A stretch of DNA of 64,000 nt from Salminus brasiliensis (GCF_030463535.1 NC_132878.1:93036507-93100506); one strand, 5' to 3'. Shown: positions 32,526 to 62,541, counted from the stretch's first letter. Made by a program: numbers and translations. The notes: a model not told the origin generated them from the sequence alone.

Positions 32526-32736
32526 TCTTGGAGATCTTGGAGGCATGGGGTTCAGAGAGCTGAACTCAGGGACGCTAGTTCATGAATTAGCATGAGTGAG
32601 ATTTAACACAAGGACAGGACCACATGTTAGAATAAGCATAGTTAGAATATTTATGTCAGAAGTACTCAAAAGGCAAATCAAATATAAATCATATTTGTAA
32701 TATACAAATTGTACAGAATACATTAACACACATACA

Positions 32737-35266
32737 CAGTACAGCCCATAAGTAATCGGACAGTCATCGTTTGGGCTCTGTGCTCCAGCATTTTAGGTTA
32801 AAGTGAAAGGACTGAGTTTAAAGTCAGCTGTAATTCAGGCAGTTTCGTCTACAATAGGTCAACCAACACATATTTCCAGGGGCCATAATTAATTGGACAA
32901 ACGAGCATAAAATTGTTATGTATACCTTTGGAATCAATGATTGCGTGACGTCTGAGACTCACAGACATCAACAGATGCTGGGGATTTCCCTGGTGAAACC
33001 CTGCCAAGCCTGTAATGCAGCCGGTTTCAGCTTCTCTCTGGTTTTTTAGGGAATTCTTCCTTAAGCTTTTCCTTCAGTAAGTGAAATGCTGCTCAGTGGG
33101 GTTCTGGGTCACTGACTGGGTTAGTCAAGAACATTCCACTTTTGGCCTCTGAAAGCATTTCTTTCAGTCTTTGTTCTTCTGCAAGACGAAGCACCATCCA
33201 CTTTGAGACATTTGGGTGGATCTGAGCAGTTAAGATGCTTACTGTCCACTTCAGAACTGCCCTTTTTCTAATGCTGCTGCCATAGGCGTGTATGTATATG
33301 GCAGTACATCCATTCATAAATCCTGGTAACACTGGTAACACTTCATTTCTTTATTTAGATAACATACTGTATAAGCTTTGTAGATGCCTAGCTGGTAATA
33401 CCTTCAATCTAATCTCTATTCAACTTAATATCCATCACATTCATCTTCATTTCCTTAACCTTACAGCTCCAGATCTGGCCTTTGAGTGAGTTGTCACTTA
33501 CATAGCCACATATAGGAGCTATTATAGCACTAATAAACCATACAGTGTCCTTTTTAACGAGACAGCTGTTGCAGAGTGTGGTAAAGACACAGTGGGAGTT
33601 ATTCAGTAGGCTATTATTGCACCCATGGGGCACCCATTAGTACCTGCTCTTGCATTATAACGGCATATTTTCAGCCCATTCTTCCTTGAAATGTAGATTA
33701 TCAGTGTTAGTTCTCTAAGGCCTTTTGGCAGAGATATTTGTGCTAGTTAGCTGGTTTGCTAGCTGACATTCAGCTCGTGTTTCTACTGGCTAATCGGTAG
33801 ACGTTGTTTGACGACTGAGCTTGTTTGGATGGACCCAGACTGAAGAGCATTTGTAAGCTCTGTAAGTTTGATAACCCCTGTCCAAGACATTGTTCTTGAC
33901 CGGCCTGCGATGAAATGAAGTATCTGTATTCAGTCCATTCCACCATTAATGGGACGAAAGTGTAGAAGCTCACCCTTTAAATATTTAGCCAGTTCAGCTC
34001 GTTGTTCTGCCTTCGGCTAAATGCCGACTTGCCAAATGTTTTGTTGCTCTACAGCTTTTCCTGTACAGCTGGTAGGCCACAGCACTGTTCTAGTTCTGCA
34101 CACAAACTGTTGCACCTGAAAACATTTAGGAGGCGTGTGAAGGCTCACAAAACACAATGACATGAGGATGTATAGCTTTAATGAGGGTCTCCTGGTGCAT
34201 TTACTAAGTGTCCCACTTTGGCAGAGCTGATCAGTTTACAGGAGTTAGAAGGAGATTATGAGAATTTTGGAATCTGACTTGACTGAATGATAAGTGAGGT
34301 GTTCATGAAACAATAAGAAATATTTGCACAAAGAAAATAACTGCCACCCAGTCGTAATGAGGAACATTGACGATTAGCAAAGTTTCCCATGTGCCTTATT
34401 GGGACATTCTGAAGTACAGAACTATGCAAAAGTCAGAGATCACATGTAACCTATTTAACATAGACACAAAAGCATCAACTGCTAACTGTAAAATATTTAG
34501 AAATCAGATGTTTGAGTGTTCAGAACTCCACCCTCCATCCTCACTTTCAGTGTTTCTCCACAAACATCAGTCTTAGAAGTTCAGGAGATGTTTCTGCTCC
34601 TCACTGTCCAAATCATCTCAAACACATTTAATGATGTTGAGGCCTGGGCCCGGAGCTGGTTGTTCTGAGAAGCTCTTATTTCTTTTTATTTGTCTTTCAG
34701 ACCCACAGTGTTGAGTTTTCTCCACCAGATTTCTGATATTCTCAGATCTGAAACGAGAGTGGAGCTTTGTTTTCTCTGCTCTCTCTCAAAGCTAAACACT
34801 CTGAATGCTGTTGGTGGTTTACCAGATTTCTGGTACCAGGTTCAGTGTTGGAAACTCCTATTTGGCCACTGATTATCCTCTGACTTTCCTTTTCCTTCTG
34901 TAAGTGGATTATCTTCTTTTCCTAATATCCACAGAAATGTCTCCTGAAAATTCTTTGAAAGTGGTCTCTGACTTTACTGCACGTTCCCTATACTAAAAAC
35001 TTGTATCTCCCAAATGGCAGCTTTACAGGAGAAGAAAACATCTCAACTGCCAACTTTACATTGACACAATGTAAAGAACAACAGCCAAAGTCAAAAAGTG
35101 AAAAACAAGGCTACTGGGAACAGATACTGGGCTACTAAATACACTCTGTCCTCGACTGTGAATAAAAGCTGACTGTCATTGTCTCATATCGAAACCAGTA
35201 AGCTGGAGCACAGAGCCAAGACAACACAAATGCATATCACCGTCCAGTTATTTATGGACTACGCTG
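32737..35266. mobile_element. 2.5-kb DNA transposon remnant with terminal inverted repeats
   Basis: The left end (CCCATAAGTAATCGGACAGT, then GGCTCTGTGCTCCAGC) is matched inverted at the right end (GCTGGAGCACAGAGCC, then ACTGGACGGT... orientation reversed, near 35206-35266). The interior has only short frames, one of 82 codons on the - strand (33093-33341) with no domain I can name. A MITE is nested at 34415-34990. Superfamily not assigned. Confidence 0.65.
34415..34990. mobile_element. MITE nested in the 32737-35266 transposon
   Basis: The left end CTATGCAAAAGTCAGAGATC pairs with the right end GGTCTCTGACTTTACTGCAC in inverted orientation. The body is non-coding, about 575 bp. Confidence 0.65.
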
Positions 35267-36136
35267 CATTCGACTAATCCAAACAAACAGGAGATAATGT
35301 CTTACAAATGGCTGCGATGAACGACAATCAAAGAAGCGATCGCCAAACTGGCGCCAGAGTTCAGAATGTTTTCAAATATACAACATTATTTGTACTTCAC
35401 CAGCAGAAAGAAAACAACAACAAAAACAAACAAACAAACAAACAAAAAAACTCAGTACATAATCACACACAGCCCTCCAGTGGTTCTGCCACTTGGAAAG
35501 AAAGCAAACAGGGAATGAACTGAAGGAACTGCGAGTTATTACGAGTAATAAGCTCCCTTTCTCTCTGCTGCCGGAGCTTCTGACACATGAAAAGGTTACG
35601 TAAAAGGAGCAAAGCGCATATTAGCTGCGTACGCGGCGAGCGGATGCTCTAGAAAGGGGCCGAAAGCTCCATTAGCCGCAGGTTGTCTTGACGGCCATGG
35701 ATGCGTGGTAAAGGTTACTCAGCGTTATTCAGCAGATGAAGCAGCAGATCCTGTTTCACGCCGCCTTTCACACCCTTGTTTTTTCTGTCTCATTTGGGCA
35801 AGAAAGCCGAATCTTCTGTAGTCACCGGCAAACGAGGTCAAGCAGAGGCCTCTGCACCCTACAGATGGAGCCTGCGACCTGACAAGTACACCAGGTGTCT
35901 CTCTTCTGAGCCAGGCTCCTTTCAACTGCATCTACAAGTCATTCCTGTCATATCAAAACCTTGCATCTCTTCCATCTCACATTTTCTCACATCTCATCTT
36001 TCTTTAATGTATGCTAATGTAATGAGATGTTATTCCCAAGACATTGTGGACCATTGCTAATGGGCAGCTAGAAAGGTCCCACAAAGGGTTGCTTGAACAA
36101 CGCCATAGAACAGCTGTCTCTGGCTCTGGTTTGAGG
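35267..36136. other. Intergenic, nothing recognised
   Basis: A short CAAA-type run at about 35410-35450 only. No gene seen. Confidence 0.4.
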
Positions 36137-36965
36137 GTGAAGAACCTTTTATTTAAAGGTTTAAAGAACATTCAGACTATGCAAGTGTTCTACGCCCATC
36201 TAGGTTTTCTTCTGAGAACCTTTAAACTCTACAGACCTCAAAAAAGGTTCCTCAATCCCACATCTCATCTCAAAACAGAAAGTTTTTTGAGGAGTGGTTT
36301 CTCAGACCTCATCACGGACCTCCAAGTGGTTCACATTTTTACTCTTGATGTCTTGATGTGTTATAAGTTGGGTTGAAGCAAGAGAAGATTCCCAGTATCT
36401 TCTGGGGATCACTGTGGACTGGTTTTGGGAAACAAACCAAAAGTGGGTCTTCTGTTGCATCCCGCAAGAAACACTGTTCGGCACCTTTGTTTTCAGAGTG
36501 AGCGTGAACATCACTGAAGAACCACTTTTGGTTTCCTTAAGAAATGCCTGAAAAAGAGATGTGAATGTGAAGAACCTCACAGACAACACAAGTGTTCTAC
36601 GCCCATCTAGGTTTTCTTCTGAGAACCTTTACAGATGTCAAAAAAGGTTCCTCAAACTCACATCTCATTTGCAGACATTTTTTGAGGAGTGGTTTCTCAG
36701 ACCTCCTCAGGGACCTCCAAGTCGTTCACATGTTTACTCTGGATGTCTTGATGTGTTATGAGTTGGGTTGAAGCTAAAACAGGATCTTCTGGGGATCACT
36801 GTGGACTGGTTTTGGAAACCACTGCTTGAGCAAACCAGAAGTGGTTCTTCTTTTGCATCCTGCAAGAAACACTCAGAGTGAGCGTGAACGTCACTGAAGA
36901 ACCACTTTTGGTTTCCTTAAGAAATGCCTGAAAAAGAGATACACGAGTGTGAAGAACCTTTCAAA
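36137..36965. repeat. Direct tandem duplication (two full units and a partial third)
   Basis: Unit 1 starts at GTGAAGAACC 36137, unit 2 at 36567 (430 bp on) and a partial third at 36949 (382 bp on). Shared long blocks include 'AAGTGTTCTACGCCCATCTA', 'TTTGAGGAGTGGTTTCTCAG' and 'AAGAAATGCCTGAAAAAGAG'. Confidence 0.85.
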
Positions 36966-38060
36966 GGTTTAAGGACCCTTCAGACAATGCACACTCTGTG
37001 ATTTTTAAGAAGGACCATCTGTGGTGCTCAATATTTGGCAACCATGGACAATCCACATTTTTTGCTTCGTTGTGAGTTGAGCTTGGAAAATCCAAACCAT
37101 CTGAAGGTCCATGAGGGTAATTTTGAGAACCATTGCTTTGGAGAACGTATCTATTGCATCTGGCAGTTTTGTTTTTAACAGTTAAAAACCTATAATAATA
37201 ATAATAATAAACCATAAACTGAGGACATGTTGGAGGTGATTTTTCATGATATTCCTTGCCCAGTTTGGGAAAAGTTTGGGAACACTCAAATTTTCTTGCC
37301 GTAACCTTTGTATTATGTGAGAGACCATAGCTGCAAATGTTTCGTTAGTATAAAAGGGCCATCAGACATCCATCTTTCAAGCTCATGAAATAGCATGGTG
37401 CCCTCAAATATATTAAGGAATGCTGCTAGAATGCCGGAGGTGCTGTGTATTATGTATTTTGCACATAGCAAGCTCAACACACAGAGCACACAAACCATTG
37501 AAGTAACTCTGCCCTTCTCGTCCAGTTTGGCATCCAGCATCTACAAAGCAACAACGCAAAGACCCTTTAAGGTAGGGCTGACCTCCACAGCACTGTTCTT
37601 TTTTTGAGTTTTCTGACGCTTCACACAGGAGTTTGTTCGACATTAAGGAATCTCTTCTGAGAGCTACGGACGTAAACGGTATGACACACAGCCAAACCCA
37701 CCCGAGCAGGAGAGGCACTGACAGCAGCAGAAAACACAGCGCATAATTAATCACCTGCCAGAAGGCAACAATCATAAGCAACAAAAGAGAAGATTATATC
37801 AGCACTTCTTCATTTATCAGTGTTAAGACAGCTGAGAGTGAACAGACGATAAGCTGAATGCCAGTTTGCCATGTGTTTTTTTTGTTTTTTGTTTTTGCTC
37901 GGTAAAGAAGAACACTGCAGTCATTATCACGAAGATACTTTAACTCTGCCATCACATTACAATGACAAGCGACCCATGTCCCATCCATTCTAACAAACTA
38001 CTCAGCAACTAGGAGCAATTAAAATGATAAACACATCAGACACGGCTTTGTAATGACAGA
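36966..38060. other. Intergenic, nothing recognised
   Basis: ATA runs near 37190-37210. No supported gene. The 123-codon - strand frame at 37413-37784 shows no domain and lies on no splice pattern. Confidence 0.4.
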
Positions 38061-38531
38061 CGCAGCCATTCAAAAGTTTGGAATCACTGTTCAAAGATTT
38101 TCAAACGGCTTTTACAATAATAAAAACACAATTTGGTTGATAAAAGATAAATGTATAAAATTATTCAAATTTCTCAATTCTTTACAATTTGGCAACGTTT
38201 AAGTAATTATATAATAATAATAATAAAGAAAATTAAACCGTTTACATGTGTTTAAACTTAAGAAAAGAACCAAAAATCATTGTAAAATTAATACGTAAGC
38301 TGTACAAATATCAGTATTAACATTATAACACAAGTTATATATCATTATAAAGTTGTATGACATCAAATTTAATTCAATGAATCAATAATTTCAGTAAAGT
38401 TCTGTCTCTCAAAACATTTAAAATTTGACATAAAACATCAGAAATATCTTTAGGTGTCTTTCTAAAGTTATTATATTGTATAAAACAACCTAAAAAAATG
38501 TAATAGGATTCCAAACTTTTAAACGGTAGTG
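38061..38531. mobile_element. MITE with 'TTCAAAAGTTTGGAATCAC' ends
   Basis: The left end CATTCAAAAGTTTGGAATCA and the right end GGATTCCAAACTTTTAAACGG are imperfect inverted repeats. The TTCAAAAGTTTGG type terminus is common in teleost Tc1-related elements. The body is very AT-rich and non-coding. Confidence 0.7.
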
Positions 38532-39292
38532 TATGTACCGAAGTTCACTGATCGCAATGCATGAAGCAAAGAGTGAGACGTGAAAACACATTCTTGTGAA
38601 CCATACTGAGTTGGACCGGATGGTCACTAGTCTTCGTAAAGTCCAGGGTGATGGGCATAGATGGCGAAGAGGGACTGGAGCACTTGGCCTCTGGACGGGG
38701 GAAATGCAAAAGCTATTAAAATGTTACATGGGACCTCTTTAGTTATTAGATGTCCAACATTGGTCCAATAAGTCCTTTTGCCCTTGCTTTGAGATCTATC
38801 AGACCACACGCAAGAATTACGTTGGACAGTAGGAGCCAGGATAAATCGCCGCGGGGAAACAGCTCCAGCCTACGCTCCACACGCGTTTCATCTGTTATTC
38901 CTTTCCTTCCGCCCCACTAAACAACTCTCAGATAAAACATTAGCTTCTTGGCCTGTTTCCTGGACACGGATTAAGCCTAGTCTTGGCCTAATCGACAGCA
39001 TCACTGGTGATTCTCCATGGAAAATCCTTTTGATTCTGGGGCTTAATCTTTGTCCGGGAAGCCAGCCCGTAAGGTACAGTCAGCATCATGTGAACGCTAA
39101 ATGTCTTTTCCCTTAGTCGCCTTTGATCGTAATCCCTACAGCTGCAGCTAGCTACGCAATACTGGGGGGTGCCTTCTGGAAACACCACAGCGCTACGTTA
39201 AAACACCCCATGACTCTTCTTATGTGACGGTTATTGCAACCCTAACTTTGAGTCAGATAGGTCTTTCCCTGGTTTTGGGATGTCCAATCATC

Positions 39293-39540
39293 TAGTACCA
39301 GTCAAATGTATGGATACCACAATCATTCACCACTTTTTCTCATAGTAGTGAAGATGTTGACTAATCAACTTCATAAGGAGCCACAAGAATTCACCTTCCT
39401 TGTCTTTTTGGTGAGATCTTTTACTTTCTTTAATTAAATTCATATCAGGGCGTTAACATTATTTAAGTGTAAGACATATGATGACGTCTGTAATTATGAA
39501 ATACATACATCTGTGTCTCCAAACATTTAACTGGTACTGT
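39293..39540. mobile_element. Short MITE (~250 bp)
   Basis: Ends TAGTACCAGTCAAATGTATGG and CCAAACATTTAACTGGTACTG are imperfect inverted repeats around an AT-rich non-coding body. Confidence 0.75.
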
Positions 39541-40561
39541 GAATCTCATGACACCATCAGACTATGAAATGAATTATGAATTGAGATGGTCTCCCATTGC
39601 TAATTACAAATGAATGAGAGGTCATGACATTCAGCTAATAGGTGTATCCTCATCTCCTGATGAATCCCTTGACACAGGCCAGGTCAAAAAAGGTCAGACC
39701 CATTTCGTTCTGAGACTGTGCAAATGGATTCTACTCTGGATGATCTGCTGCTTGCAGGGTAACACTTGTTTTCTGGTAGAGAAGATTAGAGCCTCATTTG
39801 TCTGGCATGTTCTTGAGTCATGTTCCAACTTTTTGGTTTCTGTGGACTGAAGGACCCGTGGACGTCTGGGATTTTGACATTCATTACCTCGGCGAGTGAG
39901 AAATAAGATAAAAAATAAACAGTCTGTTGCAGAGTCAGCACAGATTGTCTCTGGATTTCTTTCCGGCTGTGGTTGAAAACGTGCTCCGAAAGCTGACAAC
40001 TCAAATGCAAACACATATTTCTGATGCTATTCCAAAGTAATTCTCCTCAGTGTGCATTTAATACTTTATGCTGGCTGGGAGCGTGACTGAACATATTCAT
40101 AAATGTAAACAGAAGGACACAACAATATCTTCTTTACTTTACAACAGATTGCCTTTCGCAACAACAGCCACCCTCTCCTCCTGTTATTTAAGCACACTGG
40201 ATGCACCCACTGCTTACACAGCATATGCTATTTTCAACTGAGGTAAGGTTCACAATAATGGACAGCGCAAGAGTCAGTATATTTCATCAGCCCTGGGCCT
40301 CGCTGGGCTTATATATAGTACATCCATGTAATTTTCATATCCAGTGCTTTTACAGATAATAATCTCTGGCCCTAAACCAGAGCTTAGGTAGAGCGGGCGA
40401 GTGGGGAGAGTCTGTTTATGGCCCACTGTTATGGTCAGAGTGGGCTATAAGAGGTCACAGGAACAGGTGTTAGGTTGTTTGTAAGATTTCCCCCCTGTTC
40501 ATACACTGTAATGTCCACATTGCCCCGCCCCCTGCAAGCAGAGGCAAGGCCAATAATGCAC
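39541..40561 (-). other. Probable raftlin 3' UTR and flank
   Basis: This lies just downstream of the raftlin stop codon on the - strand. ATTAAA on the - strand (40057-40062) is a possible polyadenylation signal about 500 bases after the stop. No gene otherwise. Confidence 0.35.
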
Positions 40562-56588
<16,027 letters not shown>

Positions 56589-57649
56589 CTGTAAGAAAAA
56601 TACATACAAACATACAGAACTGAACGTCATGACTTCCCAAACGCGGTATGAATATGCCAGAACTGTGAGAACATCAAAGGTGTCAAATTCTGAAAGAGAC
56701 GTTAATCAAAGCGAAGCGCTGATCTGGGTGTGATTTCAATGGGGCTCATAAAGACAGATGTTAATATAAAAGATGTATTGTATGGAAGCTGCAGAAATAA
56801 AACTGGGATCTTATTCAGAGAGCCTGTTTAATGAGTTGTTTTTCAGCCGTTTAGAGATGTCGTTGGGTTTTTTTTTGTGGGAGAGCTGGCTGGTGCGCTC
56901 ATCTTGATAACACAGGAAAAGCAGTGCGGTTTAACTGCACCTGCCCCAGAGGAAACCATGTCGCGTGTCAGCCTTGTGCTCAGGCACACACACACTCACA
57001 CACTTGCACACAAAATGATGACACTCACAGTTACGCGCCACAAAGCACTGTCACAGATTTGCACAGATGCTCTCAGACAGATGTGATTCTATTGCGGAAA
57101 CTGTAACGGTTCCATAGCCTATGCTGAACCCTGGCCACTTTCAGGACAAGTAGCCTCTTGATGTAATGAGTTATCCTGAACTTACTGGCTTACTCGCTCA
57201 ACTCACTTTTATTTGTTAACGGAAGGGTGGAAAAGGGCAGGAGGAGGTACGAGCACACGCCTTTGGGTTCAACCTGTATTCTGGGAGAGAAATAGGTAGC
57301 TATTTCCTTTTAAACAGTCAAATATCAGGTTTTCAAAGAAGGACGCCAAAGTTCCTCCATCCCCTAAGAAACCAAGCCCCTGGTTTACAGTCAGTGTACC
57401 AGTTTTGCCCCCACCACCACTCATGCCAGACCAGCGGCACACCCTCTTACCACTGCTACCTGTTTAATGACCATGTTGAAACCTGGGTGGACTTTTGGCT
57501 GTCTGTCACTATAAATATCACCACTATTAGCCATCATTACTCTGACCATCACTGCCATGACTATATTAAGTTCTACTACACCATGATTATTTTATTATGA
57601 TTATGATCAGAGCAGTTCAACAGTTTTTAGATGGTTTGGTGACTTTTAT

Positions 57650-57915
57650 CAATAATTTATAAATAGCTCTGATCAGAGGAGGACGGGTCGGGTCCCTTGT
57701 GAGTCTTGGTTCCTCCCAAGGTTTCTTCCTCCAGCTCTGAGGGAGTTTTTCCTTGCCACTGTCACCGTCGGCTGCTCACTGGGGGTCTTTGATTCTTCAT
57801 GTCTTCTTACATTATTATTATTTTTTTGTCTTTTACTAATTACTGATTGTGTAAAGCTGCTTTGTGACGACAACAGTTGTAAAAAGCTATACAAATAAAT
57901 TTAACTTGACTACTG
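57650..57915 (+). repeat. LINE-like 3' tail
   Basis: Contains 'GAGTTTTTCCTTGCCACTGT', 'GCTGCTCACTGGGGGTCTT', 'TGTAAAGCTGCTTTGTGACG' and 'AGCTATACAAATAAATTTAA', a block order typical of a common teleost retroposon tail. A fragment ('ACTGATTCTGTGAAGCTGCT') also occurs near 1908. Confidence 0.6.
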
Positions 57916-59340
57916 TACATAGCAAAAGGTGGGATGCATCTAATCTGTGCCTAAAACAGTGCACATAAAGCTTAGTAAATCAAATCAACTGTATAGAAAA
58001 GGTGTGTTTCCTAGCCATGGCAAATGTCATTCAGTTTTTCAATTCTGTAATTTAATTTTAATTAAAATAAATATTAGCTTATTTTCATAAAAATAAGCAG
58101 ATGCCAAACGAAGACACAAAAACACATTCCTGAAGCTCATTAGCTGAAATGTTAATGGTGCAATGTGCAGCTGAACTCACAGACTACTGAGTCACAGTTG
58201 CAACACCCTATCTAGCCGAGCTGCCCTTTCGCCCGGGCTGCAGCGCATAGTTGTGGACATTGTGGTAAAAGGCTGAGGCAGACTTCAGAGGCTTAAGGGC
58301 CCTGCTGGAGCAGGCTCTGTTATTTACATTGGCCTGAGCTGTGGAGGCTGCCCAGAGGGAGTGTAGATAAGGTAGGGGAAGGGTTTGTGTTGGACCCAGG
58401 CCCAGTGGTGTGCTGTGTGTTAAAACAGCCAGACGCATGAGCTAAGGAGAACTGTGGATGCCTTTTTCACTGCCTTTTCATCACTCTTTCAGTACGGTGG
58501 ACAATAAAGCACAGCAGAACCAATACCACTGGAGTTTCACATTTCAAGTGTGATAATGAACAGAATTTCCTTTTCAAACGCACTGTGCATTGATGCATTT
58601 ATCATCAGACAAACAATATTTTGCATTCCACAGTACATTAGCCGTTCCTTCGAAGCATGACTAAAAACTGCTGGGTACTTTTGTATTGACCATACAATTC
58701 CCATCTACTTTATCAGGAACATCTCCTTTTCATGGGGCTTTAAAGAGTATTATTGCTAGTTTGAGGGTGATCCGCTAAACAGAGGCCAAAAATTGTGGAC
58801 AGAAACTAAAGGGGTGGACCACCTGACTAAAAAAACTAAAGAGGACCACCAAGATACCAAGTTACAGCAGATACCAAGTTACCAAGTTATAGCAGAATCT
58901 TTCATCAACAGCCCACTCTGACCTCTGATCTAAGTGTTGGGCTTGGTGGACAGGGGTTAGCATGGGCACTCTGACTGGTCTCAGGTATTCCTTCACTTAA
59001 CAATCCACAATAACATTTCAGAGACCTCTGCTACAGTTGACCTTCTGTCATTTTGATCCCTGATGGGAAGGCCTTCGTCAAGCGGTTCAGGTCTTCACGC
59101 CTAACCATTTCTCCTTGTTCCCAAGCAATTGTTCAGTTGCTGTCAGACATACAGCCTTCACATGCAGGCCTTCACACTGCACTGCAAGGTTATTTGCTTC
59201 ATCTATGTTGTGGCGCATCACTGTATATGAACATTATGATCTAGAAGTTCTTCTTGAAACCACATATAGAAACACAAGGATAGTAAAAAATATGTTTTAT
59301 ACTTTTGCATCTATCACACAATTACTGTACACTTTCTACC

Positions 59341-59507
59341 ATGTAGAGCAGAGGCCGGAATTTAGCACAGTTGGCTGATTTCCCTGCTCTAACAGACCTA
59401 GTAAACCAATTAGTAGTCTTAATAACAGATGAGCTGAATCAGTTGAAGCAGGGAAAGCACAAAACTGCAGGAATCCAGCCCTTCAAGACTGGAATTGCCC
59501 ATCCCTG
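59341..59507 (-). repeat. Inverted partner of the 24358-24490 repeat
   Basis: Ends GGAATTGCCCATCCCTGATG, the reverse complement of the CAGGGGTGGGC(C/A)ATTCC end at 24358. Confidence 0.5.
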
Positions 59508-59944
59508 ATGTTCAGGCCTGAACCCCACCTGACCCACAGCACCAGAAGTCAGTTCAGCTGTCCTGTTTTTTGGCCAAACAAAATAAATATAAATATCTGT
59601 TGGCTGCACTACACTGCTAAAACTGCTAAAAACTGCTGTTTTAGTTTAGTGTTTTTATTTCTTTCAATTTGCTTCAAATTCCTGATTGATGAATCCTCTA
59701 GTTACACAATGCCACCAGAGCTCTGGTGTTGCTCTGGTGAGCTCTGGGAGTTGAAGGCACATAAAACCAACTAAACTGTACATCACTGTACATCTGAACA
59801 CAAAACGAACTACCAGTTCTGTTACACCAGCTAACAGAAAATAGCCTGCATCACAGTGATGCGGGGCTATCCTACTCATCCAGAGAATGGGTGGGTAGGA
59901 TGGCTTTCTAGGAACCAGGCAGATGATAGAGCCAATGCTCTGAT

Positions 59945-60122
59945 TTACATTGCATTAATAGCATTATCCAGAGTGACTTGCAAGGTTACTAGTATTACAG
60001 TACAGAGGTGGGCTAATGTAGTGGTAGTATAGTACAGTCACCCAGACCGGGAATCGAACCCCAGTCGCCCACGTGGTATGATAGCTCAATGGCTGGTAGT
60101 GGTGTTATCTGTTACACCACAT
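59945..60122 (-). repeat. tRNA-derived SINE with LINE-type tail
   Basis: The - strand carries the B box GGTTCGATTCC (60060-60050), then a CAAGTCACTCTGGATAATGC tail. Same family as 46440-46632. Confidence 0.75.
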
Positions 60123-62289
60123 CATCAACCATGATGAACATTGCAGTTTTATTTACCAAGCGTCCATTTGCCAAGCACTCCAGTGCAGATTAGGAGGCGA
60201 AATGGGGAGGATGGTTAGTGCAAGCAGAAAAGCTAAAACAAGGGAACAGGCAGGGTAATATCTGTTCAAAGTGAGACCCCTGACACCCAAAGTAGTCCAA
60301 ACCCAAGCAGTTAGGTCCCTTTGGCTTTGGACATACAGACGCAATTACCCATTACTGGCCACTTTAACAGAAACCCATACCTTCCAGGCTCACTGGACTA
60401 TATACAGTAGGTGTACAATTACAGACTGTACCCCATCTGTCATATCACCCTCTACCACATTCATCATCAGTCATTTTTATTATTCTGGTGATGGCCTATT
60501 CACAGCGCAGGGATTTACATCCATCAGTGTCATTGCAGGGTTTCGATTGGGTCCACCACCCAAAAATATCCGTTCCAGAGGAGCTTTGTGGTCAGAAACT
60601 TTGCCCTAATAAAGAGCTCGAGAATGGCTAACACAAACTGTGCTTTATCAGATGGGCTCCAGGCTCTAACTGTATAGCAGCAAGGTAGAGCTACAAGCTA
60701 GCTAGCGATCTGATGAAGCAGCCAGTGAGTGTATATGAGCATTTCTTCCCCTTTGATTTCCCCCTTAAAAAAATATCTGGGAACTCAAGGATAGTGAGGG
60801 TTGACCTTGTGCAATCAAGTTACAGTAGAAAGTCAGATAAGAGGAGATATACTGTATGGACCTCACTAAGTAACTAAAGAGCTTCAATATTTTGCGGCAA
60901 ACAACCTCTGACCTCAATTAGACCTCTTTTTAAAACTTGGCTATCTTCTGCCTCTGAGTCCAGTAGACTACATCCGTGTGGACTCACGCAGGGCGAGTGA
61001 AAATTGTTCTTTGAAAATGTGAGTCACGTGTTTTTTTCACCTCTGCAGGAGTCAGGGAGGACACCATTGCCAAAGGACATGTTTTAATGATCTTTCTGCC
61101 TTTCTGATATCACACTGGCCCCACGTCTGAAACGACCTTCAAACTTTGCTTTCAGTATATAAGTGAAGTAAAGTGAAATTAGAGAGGGGCTGCTTTTTTT
61201 ACCCCTTAAAACCCTTAAACCCCTTAAAGGGTAAAGGTACTACTACTATTTTGTTCACCAGATTTTGTGGCGTGCCACAGGGATCTATTTTAGGGCCTGC
61301 GAAAGTGACTAGTAAATTCCAATAGTAATGAAGTGTGGGCCTACATACAGGGTTTAAGGGGTTAATAGGTATTCAAACACAAGTTCACACAAACTCAGAC
61401 ATACACACTCGTCTCACACGTGTCCGCTCTGTGACTCTGATCTTCAAAGAATCCTTATTGGAGTCCTGATGTCACAACTTTAGGCCTAATCTAATCTCAG
61501 ATCTAACACAGTTTCCTGGGACTGATAAGGGGTATTACATTGCCCACCACAATGCACAGCCTTTATATAGCTGTGACACACTGTACTGTGCTAACAACAT
61601 TAGCGCTGGCAACTTTTCTCAGTCTGGCTGGCCGTTTGAGCCCAGAGCAAGGAATCGGATTTACACTATTTTCATCTTACCCTGATCACTCCAGACATGT
61701 TTGGTGTCTAGGATTTGGTTCCTTAGTTTTACACTGGAGCTATGAGGCTAATACACAGTAGTTATAACAAAAGCAGTAGTAATGGCAACGAGTACTTCAC
61801 CAATTAGCACTGTGCTAAACATATAGCCACATTATGACCTGCTTTGAACTGTGTGGAGTTGTTAGATGTTCATCTCTTGTTAATCAGACTTGTTTATGTG
61901 GTTAAACATTGATGAAAAGAATGCTGCAAGGCTAAAAACAGCAGTAGTGCCATCTTGAAGCTGTATGTAATAACAAACTTCTGAGTATATACCATTCCCT
62001 GATGTGCTTAGAGTAGACTGAGGATTCACAACCAAGGTAAACAAACAGCACTTTTTTCTTTATTAAATTTGACATTATAATGTAATATGATTTCAGTTGT
62101 GTTGCTTTATGTTGACATAAGCTGCATTTCAAGCTATAACCCAGATAGCAGGTACTTTAGGGCCAAATACAACCCAGTAAAGGTACTTACAAGTCAACTG
62201 CGGCAATGGCTAGTTTATTGTAGCCAAAGCCTGGCCCAACTGTAGCCAGCTCTAGCTATGTTTGGGCCCCCAGGTTTGTATATCATCAC

Positions 62290-62541
62290 TGTCCTTCTGC
62301 CCATACTGTTGGGACAAGGTAAAGTGGTGATCATCCAATATCCTGATCTCACTAATGCTCTTGTCACAATGCAATCAAATCCTCACAGCAATGCTTCTCC
62401 AAAATCTACTAGAAAGCCTTCTTCCCTGGACAGTAGAGACAGTTATCCAACAAAAGCAGGATAAACCATTGTTAATACTCTAACCCAGAAGAAACAATGA
62501 ATGAGCAGGTGTCCCAATACTTTTGCCCATATAGTGCATGG
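62290..62541. mobile_element. Truncated MITE, relative of 28567-29144
   Basis: Right end GGTGTCCCAATACTTTTGCC at 62500-62525 with 'CTAGAAAGCCTTCTTCCCTG' and 'ACAATGAATGAGCAG' inside, inverted relative to 28567-28720. The left end is lost. Confidence 0.65.

Noticed and set aside
34690..34872. Open frame with protein-like composition
   Set aside because: It lies within the nested MITE and has no recognisable domain.
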